From the IMG/VR virus record IMGVR_UViG_3300032087_001361, positions 1 through 26,141 of that record: DNA of 26,141 nt, one strand, 5' to 3'. Positions within the stretch are counted from its first letter, which is position 1, and each line of letters opens with the position of its first letter. Positions 14,385-22,254 of this stretch are shown one piece after another. Source of the stretch: a virus. The notes beneath the pieces were generated by a model. The model was not told the DNA's origin. It searched no databases and saw nothing but the letters and a program-made list of their open reading frames with translations. The translations under genes were made by a program, and so were the position numbers.

Positions 14385-15098
14385 GTGGCAACTTCTGGCA
14401 CATACACGTTCAGCCTTGACATAGCTGAAATAATACAAGAGGCGCACGAGCGCGTCGGATTAGAACTTAAGTCGGGTTACGACTTAGTAACAGCTAGACG
14501 TTCCCTCAACTTACTTTTAACTAAATGGGTCAATGAAGGTGTGAATCTATTCACTCTTGACCTAACAACAATTAACCTCACAAAAGATCAGACAACCGCG
14601 ACTATTGGTTCAGGTCAATACTTGGACATCTTAGATGCGGCAGTGCGTGATACAAACACATCACCTGTTACTGATACAACATGTGAGAGAATCAGTTTAT
14701 CTGAATATTTAAACTACCCAAACAAATCGACAAGCGGCAAACCTGTGCAATATGCAGTTGAGCGTAACAGCCAATTTGATTCATCAGGTGCAGGCTCGCA
14801 TACGATTCATTTATTTCCTCGACCAAATCAAACTTACTATCAGTTATTATGTTGGACAATCAGATATCCACAAGATGTAACTGATACATACACTCAGAAC
14901 CCAGACATACCTAGAAGATATTTACCTGCGTTAATCAGTGGCTTAGCTTTTGAATTAGCTAACAAGAATCCTGATAAAGTAGATGCAGCTAGACGCGGTG
15001 AATTAAAATCTATTTATTTGGAAGAGTGGCAGTTTGCAAAAGAAGAGGATAGAGAAAGAGCAAGTTTTTATATTCAACCTAAGATTCGCGGGTACTAA
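14385..15098 (+). CDS. Head-tail adaptor, P22 gp4-like tail accessory factor
   Basis: 237 residues that fit the P22 gp4 family, which binds below the portal and closes the filled head. The signature lies near the N-terminus: SGYDLVTARRSLNLLLTKWV followed by NEGVNLFTLDL. It continues with QYLDILDAAVRD, ISLSEYLNYPNK, a GKPVQYAVER strand, IHLFPRPNQTYYQLLCW, and a helical end with RYLPALISGLAFELANKNPD. Translation starts at GTG 14385; no ATG is available nearby, and the GGGGGGCAC motif (14376-14384) touches the start codon. The gene stands at the start of the neck genes, as gp4 does in P22-like genomes. The family assignment is from motif memory. Confidence 0.75.
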   Translation: MATSGTYTFSLDIAEIIQEAHERVGLELKSGYDLVTARRSLNLLLTKWVNEGVNLFTLDLTTINLTKDQTTATIGSGQYLDILDAAVRDTNTSPVTDTTCERISLSEYLNYPNKSTSGKPVQYAVERNSQFDSSGAGSHTIHLFPRPNQTYYQLLCWTIRYPQDVTDTYTQNPDIPRRYLPALISGLAFELANKNPDKVDAARRGELKSIYLEEWQFAKEEDRERASFYIQPKIRGY

Positions 15099-15103
15099 GA
15101 GCG

Positions 15104-16108
15104 ATGGCTAAAAGAGCTTCAGGTAAATATGCATATCTGATAGACGATCGTTCAGGCAGGAAGATACGCTACAAAGATGCGCGAACAGAGTGGAATGGGC
15201 TTCGAGTTTACAAAAAAGATTGGGAGCCCAAACACCCGCAACTCACACCACCGAAGCTCGGACCCGAAGCAACTTCATTAGATAATCCTAGACCCGATGT
15301 TGACAGTGTACCTGTTACAGTACGTTTAGGTTCTTTATATGGTAAAGGAACACCTGGCAGTGCTGCTTTTATTGGTGCATTACATATAGGTGGTCAAGAA
15401 GATTCACAAGGACTACAAGCTAATACAGCGATTGGTTCTCCACAAATTAAATTAGCGGAAGATGTAGCAGGTCTTCCTTTAACTTCAGCGCTAGGTTCAT
15501 TAACATTTAGTGCACAAGAAAATATTGAAGGTGTAGCCGCAACTACAACTATAGGTTCTGTTAATGTTACAGGTCAAGAAGACGTAGAAGGGCTAGCCTT
15601 AACAACTGCAGTTGGTACACTTGAACTAGCAACAGGTACTACAATGGTGGGTGTTGAATCATCTACTGCTGTAGGATCAGCGAACTTAAGCGCTCAAGAA
15701 AACATTGTAGGCGTATCTGCTTCAACTGATATTGGTTCAGTAACATTACAAAGCACTGAAGAAACTGAAGGATTAGCGGCAACTTCAAGTGTAGGTAGCT
15801 TATCATTCAGCGCTCAAGAGAATATTGAGGGCGTGGCGGCTTCAACTAACTTAGGTAGCGTCACTGCAGTAGTTCAAGTTGATTTAGCAGGACTATCTGT
15901 AGCAACAGCAATTGGATCATTCGACTTCTCTGCACAAGAAAATATAGTCGGTCAGTCCTTATCTTCTAACTTAGGTAGCGTAATTATTAGTGCCGCAGAA
16001 GATACAGCAGGGTTGCAAATGACTGCAAGTAATGGTACAATATCAATTACTATTAATAATACTGGATGGGGTCAAGATTCTTGGGGTTCATTCACTTGGG
16101 GCGAATAA
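15104..16108 (+). CDS. Structural protein with eleven 20-residue tandem repeats
   Basis: 334 residues. The N-terminal ~70 (KYAYLIDDRSGRKIRYKDAR, EWNGLRVYKKDWEPKHPQL) form a small domain common in marine phage neck genes. Related versions, as I recall, carry zinc-ribbon cysteines, which are absent here. From residue 103 to ~322, eleven repeats of exactly 20 residues follow, each near G-[LV]-x-x-x-T-x-x-G-S-[LV]-x-[FV]-S-A-Q-E-N-I-x. In DNA they begin every 60 nt from 15410 to 16010 without any indel. This predicts a beta-solenoid or stacked hairpin rod. The end, GWGQDSWGSFTWGE, is tryptophan/glycine rich like a segment of the 616-aa neck protein. Its place between two adaptor genes suggests a neck or head-fibre component. 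Confidence 0.75.
   Translation: MAKRASGKYAYLIDDRSGRKIRYKDARTEWNGLRVYKKDWEPKHPQLTPPKLGPEATSLDNPRPDVDSVPVTVRLGSLYGKGTPGSAAFIGALHIGGQEDSQGLQANTAIGSPQIKLAEDVAGLPLTSALGSLTFSAQENIEGVAATTTIGSVNVTGQEDVEGLALTTAVGTLELATGTTMVGVESSTAVGSANLSAQENIVGVSASTDIGSVTLQSTEETEGLAATSSVGSLSFSAQENIEGVAASTNLGSVTAVVQVDLAGLSVATAIGSFDFSAQENIVGQSLSSNLGSVIISAAEDTAGLQMTASNGTISITINNTGWGQDSWGSFTWGE
15410..16069 (+). repeat. In-frame 60-nt tandem repeat region (11 units)
   Basis: Units start at 15410, 15470, 15530 and so on to 16010, each 60 nt and each encoding 20 residues that begin with G. The AQEN segment recurs in units 2, 5, 7 and 9. Nucleotide copies have diverged mainly at synonymous sites, so the repeat is old and held by selection on the protein rather than freshly expanded. 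Confidence 0.85.
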
Positions 16109-16113
16109 TATAA

Positions 16114-16806
16114 ATGGGTTTAACATACGATCAACTTAAACAAAATGTACAAGATTGGCTAGAAAATTCAGCCACTTCGTTCACTACAGCAACAGGTAGC
16201 GGCAAAGCTCCCATTGATTTATGTATTGAACTAGCTGAATTGCGTATAGCAAAAGAGGTAGATTTAACTGCCTTTAGAAAAATTTCAACACTATCTTTAT
16301 CAGGGGGCACCTCAACGGTGGCTGTGCCTTCCGACATGGTAGTGCCGCGATATTTAAGGATTCAGAACGGGGATTTCCTACTGGAGAAAGATGAATCATT
16401 CATCAAAGAGTACAGCAAAAATCCTTCGACTGATACAGGCACGGTTAGATACTATGCCTTAAATCAAACTGGAACGACTTATACAAGTGGAAACCGTCAA
16501 ACTAATTTTCTGTTTGGACCAACTCCAGCCCTTGCAACAACAGTCGAAATAGGGTATACTATTAGAGTTCCAGGGTTATCATCAGGTAATCAAAACACTT
16601 ATCTAGGTGATAATGCCCCAGACGCTATACTATACGGCACATTGATCGAAGCTATAGGATACATGAAAGAGACACCTCAAGTAATAGAACTATGGCAGGG
16701 ATATTACAATCGTGCTATTCAAACATTAGCGAATGAGGAACAAGTAAGAATGCGAAATGATGAATTTCGTAATGGTGAACTAAAAACAATGCAGAGAGGA
16801 CAATAA
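16114..16806 (+). CDS. Second neck adaptor-like protein
   Basis: 230 residues with an all-helical start (TYDQLKQNVQDWLENSATSF), a helix IDLCIELAELRIAKEVDLTA, then VAVPSDMVVPRYLRIQNGD and RYYALNQTG, a VEIGYTIRVPGLS strand, and a helical C-terminus (DAILYGTLIEAIGYMKETPQ). This I-x-x-AE-x-RI-x-x-x-x-D-x-x-x-x-R plus proline-aspartate pattern is that of podovirus/siphovirus adaptor proteins such as those of the SU10 type. It would form a ring below the portal. Two adaptor-like genes in one phage may form two stacked rings. The ribosome site is weak (ATAATATAA before ATG 16114), which suggests coupling to the preceding gene. One GGGGGCAC copy lies at 16303-16310. Confidence 0.7.
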   Translation: MGLTYDQLKQNVQDWLENSATSFTTATGSGKAPIDLCIELAELRIAKEVDLTAFRKISTLSLSGGTSTVAVPSDMVVPRYLRIQNGDFLLEKDESFIKEYSKNPSTDTGTVRYYALNQTGTTYTSGNRQTNFLFGPTPALATTVEIGYTIRVPGLSSGNQNTYLGDNAPDAILYGTLIEAIGYMKETPQVIELWQGYYNRAIQTLANEEQVRMRNDEFRNGELKTMQRGQ

Positions 16807-16809
16807 AGC

Positions 16810-17265
16810 ATGGCTATTACATCAGCAATATGTAACAGCTTTAAACAAGAGATTCTTGTCGGTACACACGACTTTACAGCAAGTACAGGTGATACTTTTA
16901 AGATTGCTCTAATTAAAGCTCAAGCTTCCCAAGTGGGAACATACAATGCTTCGACCACAAATTATTCTGATGTTACAGGTAACAGTGACGAATTAGCAAG
17001 TGGTAGTGGATACACTACAGGCGGAAACACACTAACAAGTGTAACCCCAACTCTTGACAGTTCAACAGCTGTCTGTGACTTCGCGGATACTTCTTGGTCA
17101 AGCGCTACATTTACTACTAGAGGTTGTATTATTTACAACACATCCGATTCAAACAAAGCAGTTTGTGTAATTGATTTTGGTGCAGACTATTCTGTATCTG
17201 GTGGTACTTTTACAGTAAGTTTCCCAACAGCTGACGCAAGTAACGCAATCATAAGGATTAGTTAA
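16810..17265 (+). CDS. Beta-rich virion protein (151 aa)
   Basis: 151 residues starting AITSAICNSFKQEILVGTHD and continuing GDTFKIALIKAQ, SGSGYTTGGNTLTSVTPTL, FADTSWSSATFTTRGCIIYN and the ending GGTFTVSFPTADASNAIIRI. This family recurs in marine phage structural modules as a short beta protein placed just before the tail fibre. Here it precedes the fibre by 2 nt. It may be a fibre-attachment or tail-surface protein; the function is not established. GAGAGGA precedes ATG 16810. Confidence 0.7.
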   Translation: MAITSAICNSFKQEILVGTHDFTASTGDTFKIALIKAQASQVGTYNASTTNYSDVTGNSDELASGSGYTTGGNTLTSVTPTLDSSTAVCDFADTSWSSATFTTRGCIIYNTSDSNKAVCVIDFGADYSVSGGTFTVSFPTADASNAIIRIS

Positions 17266-17267
17266 GT

Positions 17268-19142
17268 ATGGCTTCAACCTGGAGTACTGGCGGATTAAAC
17301 CTCCGCTTGATGACCACTGGTGAAAACGATAACACCTGGGGTGATCAAACAAATGATAACTTAAAACGTCTTGAGAACAAGATAACAGGTTATGCTGCTG
17401 TCACACTTTCAGGTACAACACATACTTTAACATTTACAGATAACCCCACTTCTTACGCAGATGAAGACGGAAGAAATTTTGTCCTCAATTTCGGCGGTTC
17501 ACCAGGGGGTACCTGTACAGTCACAATCCCAGCGCGCGAAACCGTTTATCTGGTTTTAAACAACACCGCGGATTCCAACGATATAACTCTAACCACAGGC
17601 AGTGGTACAACATTTACAGTCCCTTCAGGTAAAGATGCTTTTGTTTATTCTGATGGTACGAATGTCTACAACGGTTTAGCTGATGTAGTTACTACAACTT
17701 TAGATACAGGAGCAATCACTACTACAGGTATTACATCTACTGGTAATATTAATCTTGGTGATAATGACAAAGCACAGTTTGGTGCATCTCAAGACTTACA
17801 GATTTACCATGATGCAACAGCGGGTAATTCTTATATTAAAGATAATGGAACTGGATATTTAATATTACAGGCTTCAACAAACTTACAGTTAAGAGGTGTT
17901 AATAACGAAGTATTTTTAAATGCGGGTGAAAATGGCTCTGTAGATTTATACTATGACAACGTAAAGAAATTAGAAACTACATCTACTGGTGCTGATGTAA
18001 GAACAACAACCTCTGGTGCAGAGTCAAAGTTAAGAGTTTCTTCAAACAATGCCACAGGAGATAATGATGCAACAGTAGTTATCTCTAATAGTGGTAGTGG
18101 TGATGCTATGTTGAGATTTGATTACGAAGAATCAAATACGGATAGAGCAAGAATTGGTGTTACAAGTTCTAGTCAAGCATTAAAGTTTTATACTGGTGGA
18201 AATAACCAAAGAATGGTTATTGATAACACTGGTGTTGATGTTACAGGAACAGTAACTGCTGACGGAATATCTTTAGGAGATAACGAAACTATCAATGTTG
18301 GTGCTTCTAATGACCTACAAATTTACCATGATGGTGCTGCTAGTTTTATTAAAGATAGTGGTGCGGGTAGCTTAACTCTTTTAGGTGGAAACTTTAGAGT
18401 AAACAATGTTGCAAATACTCAGCAAATGATTGCTGCTAATGATGGTGGTGCAGCAGAACTTTATTATGGAGGTTCTAAAAAATTAGAAACCACATCAAGT
18501 GGTGCAACTGTTACAGGAACTTTAACAGGAACTCAACTAGCAGTATCAGGTGCGGCAACTTTTAGAAATAATACAGGAGATTATGGTTCTATAGAAATTA
18601 CAGGTGGTGCAACTAACAGTTTTACAGGATATTCTATAGAGGGGCAAATTGCTTTTATGCAAAATGGATCTATTGGAGGCATTTATAATGATATAAATAA
18701 TCAATGGATTTTGAAAAGTACTTATAATGGTGCTACAACTATTCAACACGCAGGATCTGATAAACTAGCTACCACATCTTCTGGTGTGGATGTCACTGGT
18801 CAAGTATTAGCTGATAAGGCATATATTGCTGAAGCAACTTTAACTGACGGAGCAACAATCTCTTGGAATATGTCCACACAATCAGTAGCAAAAGTGACAT
18901 TAGGTGGTAATAGAACATTATCAGCACCAACGAATGGCAGCACAGGTCAATTCTGTTCTATAAACGTAATTCAAGATGGAACAGGAAGTAGAACCTTAAC
19001 ATGGAACGCAGTTTTTGAATTTAAAGATGACACTGCACCCACATTGACCACAACTGCAAGTAAAGGTGATTTATTCGTATTTAGATATAATGGAAGTAAA
19101 TGGTTAGAGGTAGGGAGAAATCTCAATATATCACAATCATAA
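17268..19142 (+). CDS. Tail fibre protein with repeated DLQIYHDG modules
   Basis: 624 residues. The N-terminal ~140 (TWSTGGLNLRLMTTGENDNT, WGDQTNDNLKRLENKITGYA) form the usual virion-attachment domain of such fibres. Two homologous modules follow at about 162-247 and 338-419, each with LGDN, DLQIYHD, a FIKD/YIKD-GxG turn, ELYY/DLYY and KKLETTS-x-G. Shorter echoes (IDNTGVDVTGTV near 18218, KLATTSSGVDVTGQV near 18762) extend the pattern. The C-terminal ~100 residues (ISWNMSTQSVAKVTLGGNRT, SKGDLFVFRYNGSKWLEVGR) form a distal head. Such modules are common in pelagiphage and cyanophage fibres and probably bind the host surface. AAGGA precedes ATG 17268. Confidence 0.88.
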   Translation: MASTWSTGGLNLRLMTTGENDNTWGDQTNDNLKRLENKITGYAAVTLSGTTHTLTFTDNPTSYADEDGRNFVLNFGGSPGGTCTVTIPARETVYLVLNNTADSNDITLTTGSGTTFTVPSGKDAFVYSDGTNVYNGLADVVTTTLDTGAITTTGITSTGNINLGDNDKAQFGASQDLQIYHDATAGNSYIKDNGTGYLILQASTNLQLRGVNNEVFLNAGENGSVDLYYDNVKKLETTSTGADVRTTTSGAESKLRVSSNNATGDNDATVVISNSGSGDAMLRFDYEESNTDRARIGVTSSSQALKFYTGGNNQRMVIDNTGVDVTGTVTADGISLGDNETINVGASNDLQIYHDGAASFIKDSGAGSLTLLGGNFRVNNVANTQQMIAANDGGAAELYYGGSKKLETTSSGATVTGTLTGTQLAVSGAATFRNNTGDYGSIEITGGATNSFTGYSIEGQIAFMQNGSIGGIYNDINNQWILKSTYNGATTIQHAGSDKLATTSSGVDVTGQVLADKAYIAEATLTDGATISWNMSTQSVAKVTLGGNRTLSAPTNGSTGQFCSINVIQDGTGSRTLTWNAVFEFKDDTAPTLTTTASKGDLFVFRYNGSKWLEVGRNLNISQS

Positions 19143-19151
19143 GGAGATAAC

Positions 19152-19784
19152 ATGTACGCATTAGTAGAAAATAATCAAATTACAAAATACCTAAATGGCA
19201 ACAAAGGTATAACCATTGGCGAAAATCAATATTCTAAATCTATCTTTAGATTATGGACCGAAGAAGAGCGTAATGCGATCGGTATTTATTCTGTTCAGAT
19301 AGACAGTACAAATAAGAAAAACGAAGAGTATTACATCAATACAGATATTACTTACGCATATGCAGATGGCACTGTTACAGGAAGTTACGGCACACCTACC
19401 GCGAAAAATTTAGGCGATACGCTATACACTGCTCAAGATGAAACTGATGGTTTAATTCCTGAAGGTAAGTCTGTAGGAGATGTTGCGGCGGAGGGTTTAA
19501 AGACACAACATAAAAGAGTTATCAAACAACAAGCTGCAGGCTTATTAGCTCCAACAGATTGGTATGTAGTCAAAGCATCAGAAGTTGCAGACTATACTGT
19601 ACCTGCAGATATAACAACATTCCGCGCAGCCGTTCGAACAAAGTCCAATGAAATGGAAACAATGATTGATAGTGTTGCGGATGTCGATGCTTTAGCGGCA
19701 TTATACGAAAACACAAATACTGGAACAGAAGAGAATCCTAGTTACTCAAGACCACTAGGACAGTTCCCTGAATCACCAGTATAG
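19152..19784 (+). CDS. Tail-fibre-associated or assembly-like protein
   Basis: 210 residues. The N-terminus MYALVENNQITKYLNGNKGI and SIFRLWTEEERNAIGIYSVQ resemble the fibre-tip associated domains that follow fibre genes in marine phages. The C-terminal half has LLAPTDWYVVKASEVADYTV, PADITTFRAAVRTKSNEMET and DVDALAALYENT, a helical block typical of tail fibre assembly-like proteins (the DWY-x-V-K plus IP-x-x-x-x-x-R-x-x-x-R layout). It is likely needed to fold or attach the fibre encoded just upstream, 9 nt away, with AAGGAG as ribosome site. Whether it stays in the virion cannot be told. Confidence 0.7.
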   Translation: MYALVENNQITKYLNGNKGITIGENQYSKSIFRLWTEEERNAIGIYSVQIDSTNKKNEEYYINTDITYAYADGTVTGSYGTPTAKNLGDTLYTAQDETDGLIPEGKSVGDVAAEGLKTQHKRVIKQQAAGLLAPTDWYVVKASEVADYTVPADITTFRAAVRTKSNEMETMIDSVADVDALAALYENTNTGTEENPSYSRPLGQFPESPV

Positions 19785-19795
19785 AAAGGACAGTC

Positions 19796-19987
19796 ATGTT
19801 TAAAATAGGAGACAAAGAATATGATGCAGAAAAATTAAGTGATAAAGGAAAAGTATTTCTTAATCAAGTTGTTTCTGCGCAGAATAAAAAGAACAGTTTA
19901 ATTATGGAAGTGGATCAATGTAATGTTTTAATTGAGCACTATATGGCTTTGTTAAAAACAGAAGTTAACCACGAAGAAGAAAAATAA
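19796..19987 (+). CDS. Small DUF6447-like protein
   Basis: 63 residues: FKIGDKEYDAEKLSDKGKVF then LNQVVSAQNKKNSLIMEVDQ, and a charged tail. The opening K-IGDKEYD-x-x-x-LS-x-x-GK is the pattern I associate with DUF6447, small phage proteins that often follow the tail-fibre genes of marine phages. The rest is helical and may be a coiled coil. AAAGGA precedes ATG 19796. The stop overlaps the next start as TAATG. The function is unknown. Confidence 0.65.
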   Translation: MFKIGDKEYDAEKLSDKGKVFLNQVVSAQNKKNSLIMEVDQCNVLIEHYMALLKTEVNHEEEK

Positions 19988-20187
19988 TGAAAATAGACCT
20001 CAAGTTAATAGCGCCTTATATCGTGATGGCATTTGGTATTGCAGTATCTTGGGGTATGTTTTCAGCTCGATTAGATGCGGTGGAACAAAAGGTTGATGCC
20101 GTATCACAGATGCAACAGGACGTTGCCATTATCAAAGAGAAGATAATGTGGATGGAGAATTATTTAATATCAATACCTAAGCGGTAG
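19987..20187 (+). CDS. Small one-pass membrane protein with coiled coil
   Basis: 66 residues. A short basic start (KIDLK) leads into one membrane segment (~7-25; LIAPYIVMAFGIAVSWGMF), followed by a short coiled coil (ARLDAVEQKVDAVSQMQQDV) and a basic end. The start overlaps the preceding stop (TAATG). The architecture fits a holin-like or holin-modulating protein, but also a generic membrane anchor. No endolysin is next to it, so a lysis role is only a possibility. The same layout, larger, is seen in the gene at 9063. Confidence 0.65.
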   Translation: MKIDLKLIAPYIVMAFGIAVSWGMFSARLDAVEQKVDAVSQMQQDVAIIKEKIMWMENYLISIPKR

Positions 20188-20206
20188 GGAAGGGGGCACG
20201 GGCAAA

Positions 20207-22057
20207 ATGCCATTCGTACAATTAACAGCGCCTCCAGGGGTTATCACAGACATCACAGACTACCAAGCGCAAATGCGTTACACAAACGCAGACAAGGTGC
20301 GCTTCTTCCAAGGTTATGCTGAGAAGATTGGTGGCTGGACAAAACGATTCTCTTCATCACAGATAAGCGGTGTATCGCGAAACATCTTTCCACACAGAGA
20401 TTTAAATGGTACCAAGTATATTCTTTATGGAACATCTACGCATGTCTATGCTGAGTATGGTGGTACCATGTATGACATCACTCCGTATCGAACTGATACA
20501 CGGTCACTAACTAATCCTTACACAACAGGTGCGGCAGGTACAAGCACAGTTACAGTCACTGACGTATCCCATGGTTTAGCTAATACTCAACCAGGTTCAC
20601 GTGTCGTGATAGATACAGCAGTAACCTTAGATGGTATTACAATTGCGGCAGGTGAATACATTGCAACTTTCATTGATACTAATTCTTATACTATCACAGG
20701 TTCAGGCACAGCAACCACAGGCGGTGTAACGGGCGGCGGATCGGTTGACTTACGTTATCTTGTAAACAATGGTCCTTCTGACGGTTTAACAGGTTATGGT
20801 TTTGGCGCAGGTCTTTGGGGAACTGCTTCATGGGGTACAGCAAGAAGTACTTCAGGTATTGTATTATCACCAAGAGTTTGGTCAATGGATGCTTGGGGCG
20901 AAGACATTGTAGCGTCAATAGGTGGCGGTGAAGATACTATTTATTATTTTGACATCAGTGCTTTTGTGGCTTCCCCTTCTACATTCCGAGGAACTACTTT
21001 AGCTTATTACGTTACTAATACTTTAAGTGGTGATGCTTCTCAAATACCTGATAAAGTCGGACAAGTCATGGTATCAACACCAGACAGACACTTAATTTGT
21101 TTTGGTGCTAATCCTGTAGGATCATCAGATTATGATCGTTTGACTGTGCGTTTTTCAAATCAAGAAGATTTACAAACATGGACACCTCAGCTGATTAATA
21201 CAGCTGGTGAACAAAGACTAGGTACAGGTACAAACATTGAAGCGGTAGAAAAAGGTCGTGGTCAAATATTCTTATGGACAGATGTGGATGTCTATTCAAT
21301 GCAGTTTATCGGTCCACCATTTACATTCTCATTCTCAGTGTTGGGAGAAATATCTGGTACCATATCCAAGAACGCGGCAACCACTATTGAGGGTGCGGCA
21401 TTCTGGATGGGTGTGGATAACTTCTATATGTATGATGGTGCGGTGCGAACTCTTGAGTGCCCCGTCTTGACTCACGTGTTTGATGACTTTAACCAAGTAC
21501 AAAGAGAGAAAGTTTTCTGTGGACAGAATATTAAGTTCAATGAACTATGGTGGTTCTATCCATCAGCAGATGCAACCGAGATTGATAGTTATGTTATCTA
21601 TAATTATATTGACAAGACTTGGTCTATTGGAACTTTAGATAGAACTGCTTGGGCAGATTCTAATATCTTTAGTAACCCACTAGCTGTTGATCCGACAGGA
21701 CTTCAATACAATCAAGAAGATGGAGTCAACGCGGCAGGTAGTGCAATCACTGCTTTTGTGGAAACTGGTTTCTTTAATGGTGATCCAAATGGGGACAATG
21801 TCTATTTCTTAGATCGTGTAATTCCCGATGTTACATTTAAAAATGGAACAGCAATGAAGTTTACTTTGAAGAGTAAGATATATCCGCAGAGTGAACAAAT
21901 AACTAAAGGACCTTTCACCATTAATTCGACAGATGGTGAATTTAATTTTCGCGCTCGAGGTAGATCGTTTCAAGCGAGATATGAATCTGATGCGACAGAT
22001 GTATCATGGAGATTAGGTACATGGCGCGCGGATGGTAGACAGGATGGATTAAGGTAA
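20207..22057 (+). CDS. P22 gp10-like packaged-DNA stabilisation / tail nozzle protein
   Basis: 616 residues. The start FVQLTAPPGVITDITDYQAQ then WTKR, the repeated RFFQGYAEKIGG element, and strands such as IFPHRDLNGTKYILYGTSTH point to the beta-propeller of P22 gp10, which plugs and stabilises the filled head below gp4. Other family-like motifs are SNQEDLQTWTPQ, FLWTDVDVYSMQFIG, AFWMGVDNFYMYDGAVRTLE and the ending VSWRLGTWRADGRQDGLR. An insertion at about 100-180 (VTVTDVSHGLANTQPGSRVV) looks like an extra beta domain, making it longer than P22 gp10. A GFGAGLWGTASWG segment near 197-209 echoes the end of the repeat protein at 15104. A GGGGGCAC motif (20192-20199) lies 7 nt before ATG 20207. 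Confidence 0.8.
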   Translation: MPFVQLTAPPGVITDITDYQAQMRYTNADKVRFFQGYAEKIGGWTKRFSSSQISGVSRNIFPHRDLNGTKYILYGTSTHVYAEYGGTMYDITPYRTDTRSLTNPYTTGAAGTSTVTVTDVSHGLANTQPGSRVVIDTAVTLDGITIAAGEYIATFIDTNSYTITGSGTATTGGVTGGGSVDLRYLVNNGPSDGLTGYGFGAGLWGTASWGTARSTSGIVLSPRVWSMDAWGEDIVASIGGGEDTIYYFDISAFVASPSTFRGTTLAYYVTNTLSGDASQIPDKVGQVMVSTPDRHLICFGANPVGSSDYDRLTVRFSNQEDLQTWTPQLINTAGEQRLGTGTNIEAVEKGRGQIFLWTDVDVYSMQFIGPPFTFSFSVLGEISGTISKNAATTIEGAAFWMGVDNFYMYDGAVRTLECPVLTHVFDDFNQVQREKVFCGQNIKFNELWWFYPSADATEIDSYVIYNYIDKTWSIGTLDRTAWADSNIFSNPLAVDPTGLQYNQEDGVNAAGSAITAFVETGFFNGDPNGDNVYFLDRVIPDVTFKNGTAMKFTLKSKIYPQSEQITKGPFTINSTDGEFNFRARGRSFQARYESDATDVSWRLGTWRADGRQDGLR

Positions 22058-22254
22058 TGGCATTATACAGCAGACCATCATATCCCGAACCTTCATACAA
22101 AGAACGTATGGAAGGTAAAATTGACGTAAGAACATATGACGCCTTGATACAGGTTTTAAAACTAAGGGATTATTCAGAAGAGAATCCACCAGTGAAGATA
22201 GCAGACCAAACAGAGATTAGAGCAATGGCTTGGTTTTTAGGAGATCATGTTTAA
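22057..22254 (+). CDS. Small protein (65 aa), unknown
   Basis: 65 residues: ALYSRPSYPEPSYKERMEGK, then IDVRTYDALIQVLKLRDYSE and DQTEIRAMAWFLGDHV. There is no membrane segment. The start overlaps the gp10-like gene's stop and the stop overlaps the next start, both as TAATG, so it is translated with its neighbours. Its compact charged character and position suggest a minor tail or neck factor. No family is recognised. Confidence 0.6.
   Translation: MALYSRPSYPEPSYKERMEGKIDVRTYDALIQVLKLRDYSEENPPVKIADQTEIRAMAWFLGDHV

Noticed and set aside
15410-16069. CRISPR-like array suggested by regular 60-nt spacing
   Set aside because: The region is a continuous reading frame with diverged protein repeats and no identical repeats separated by unique spacers.
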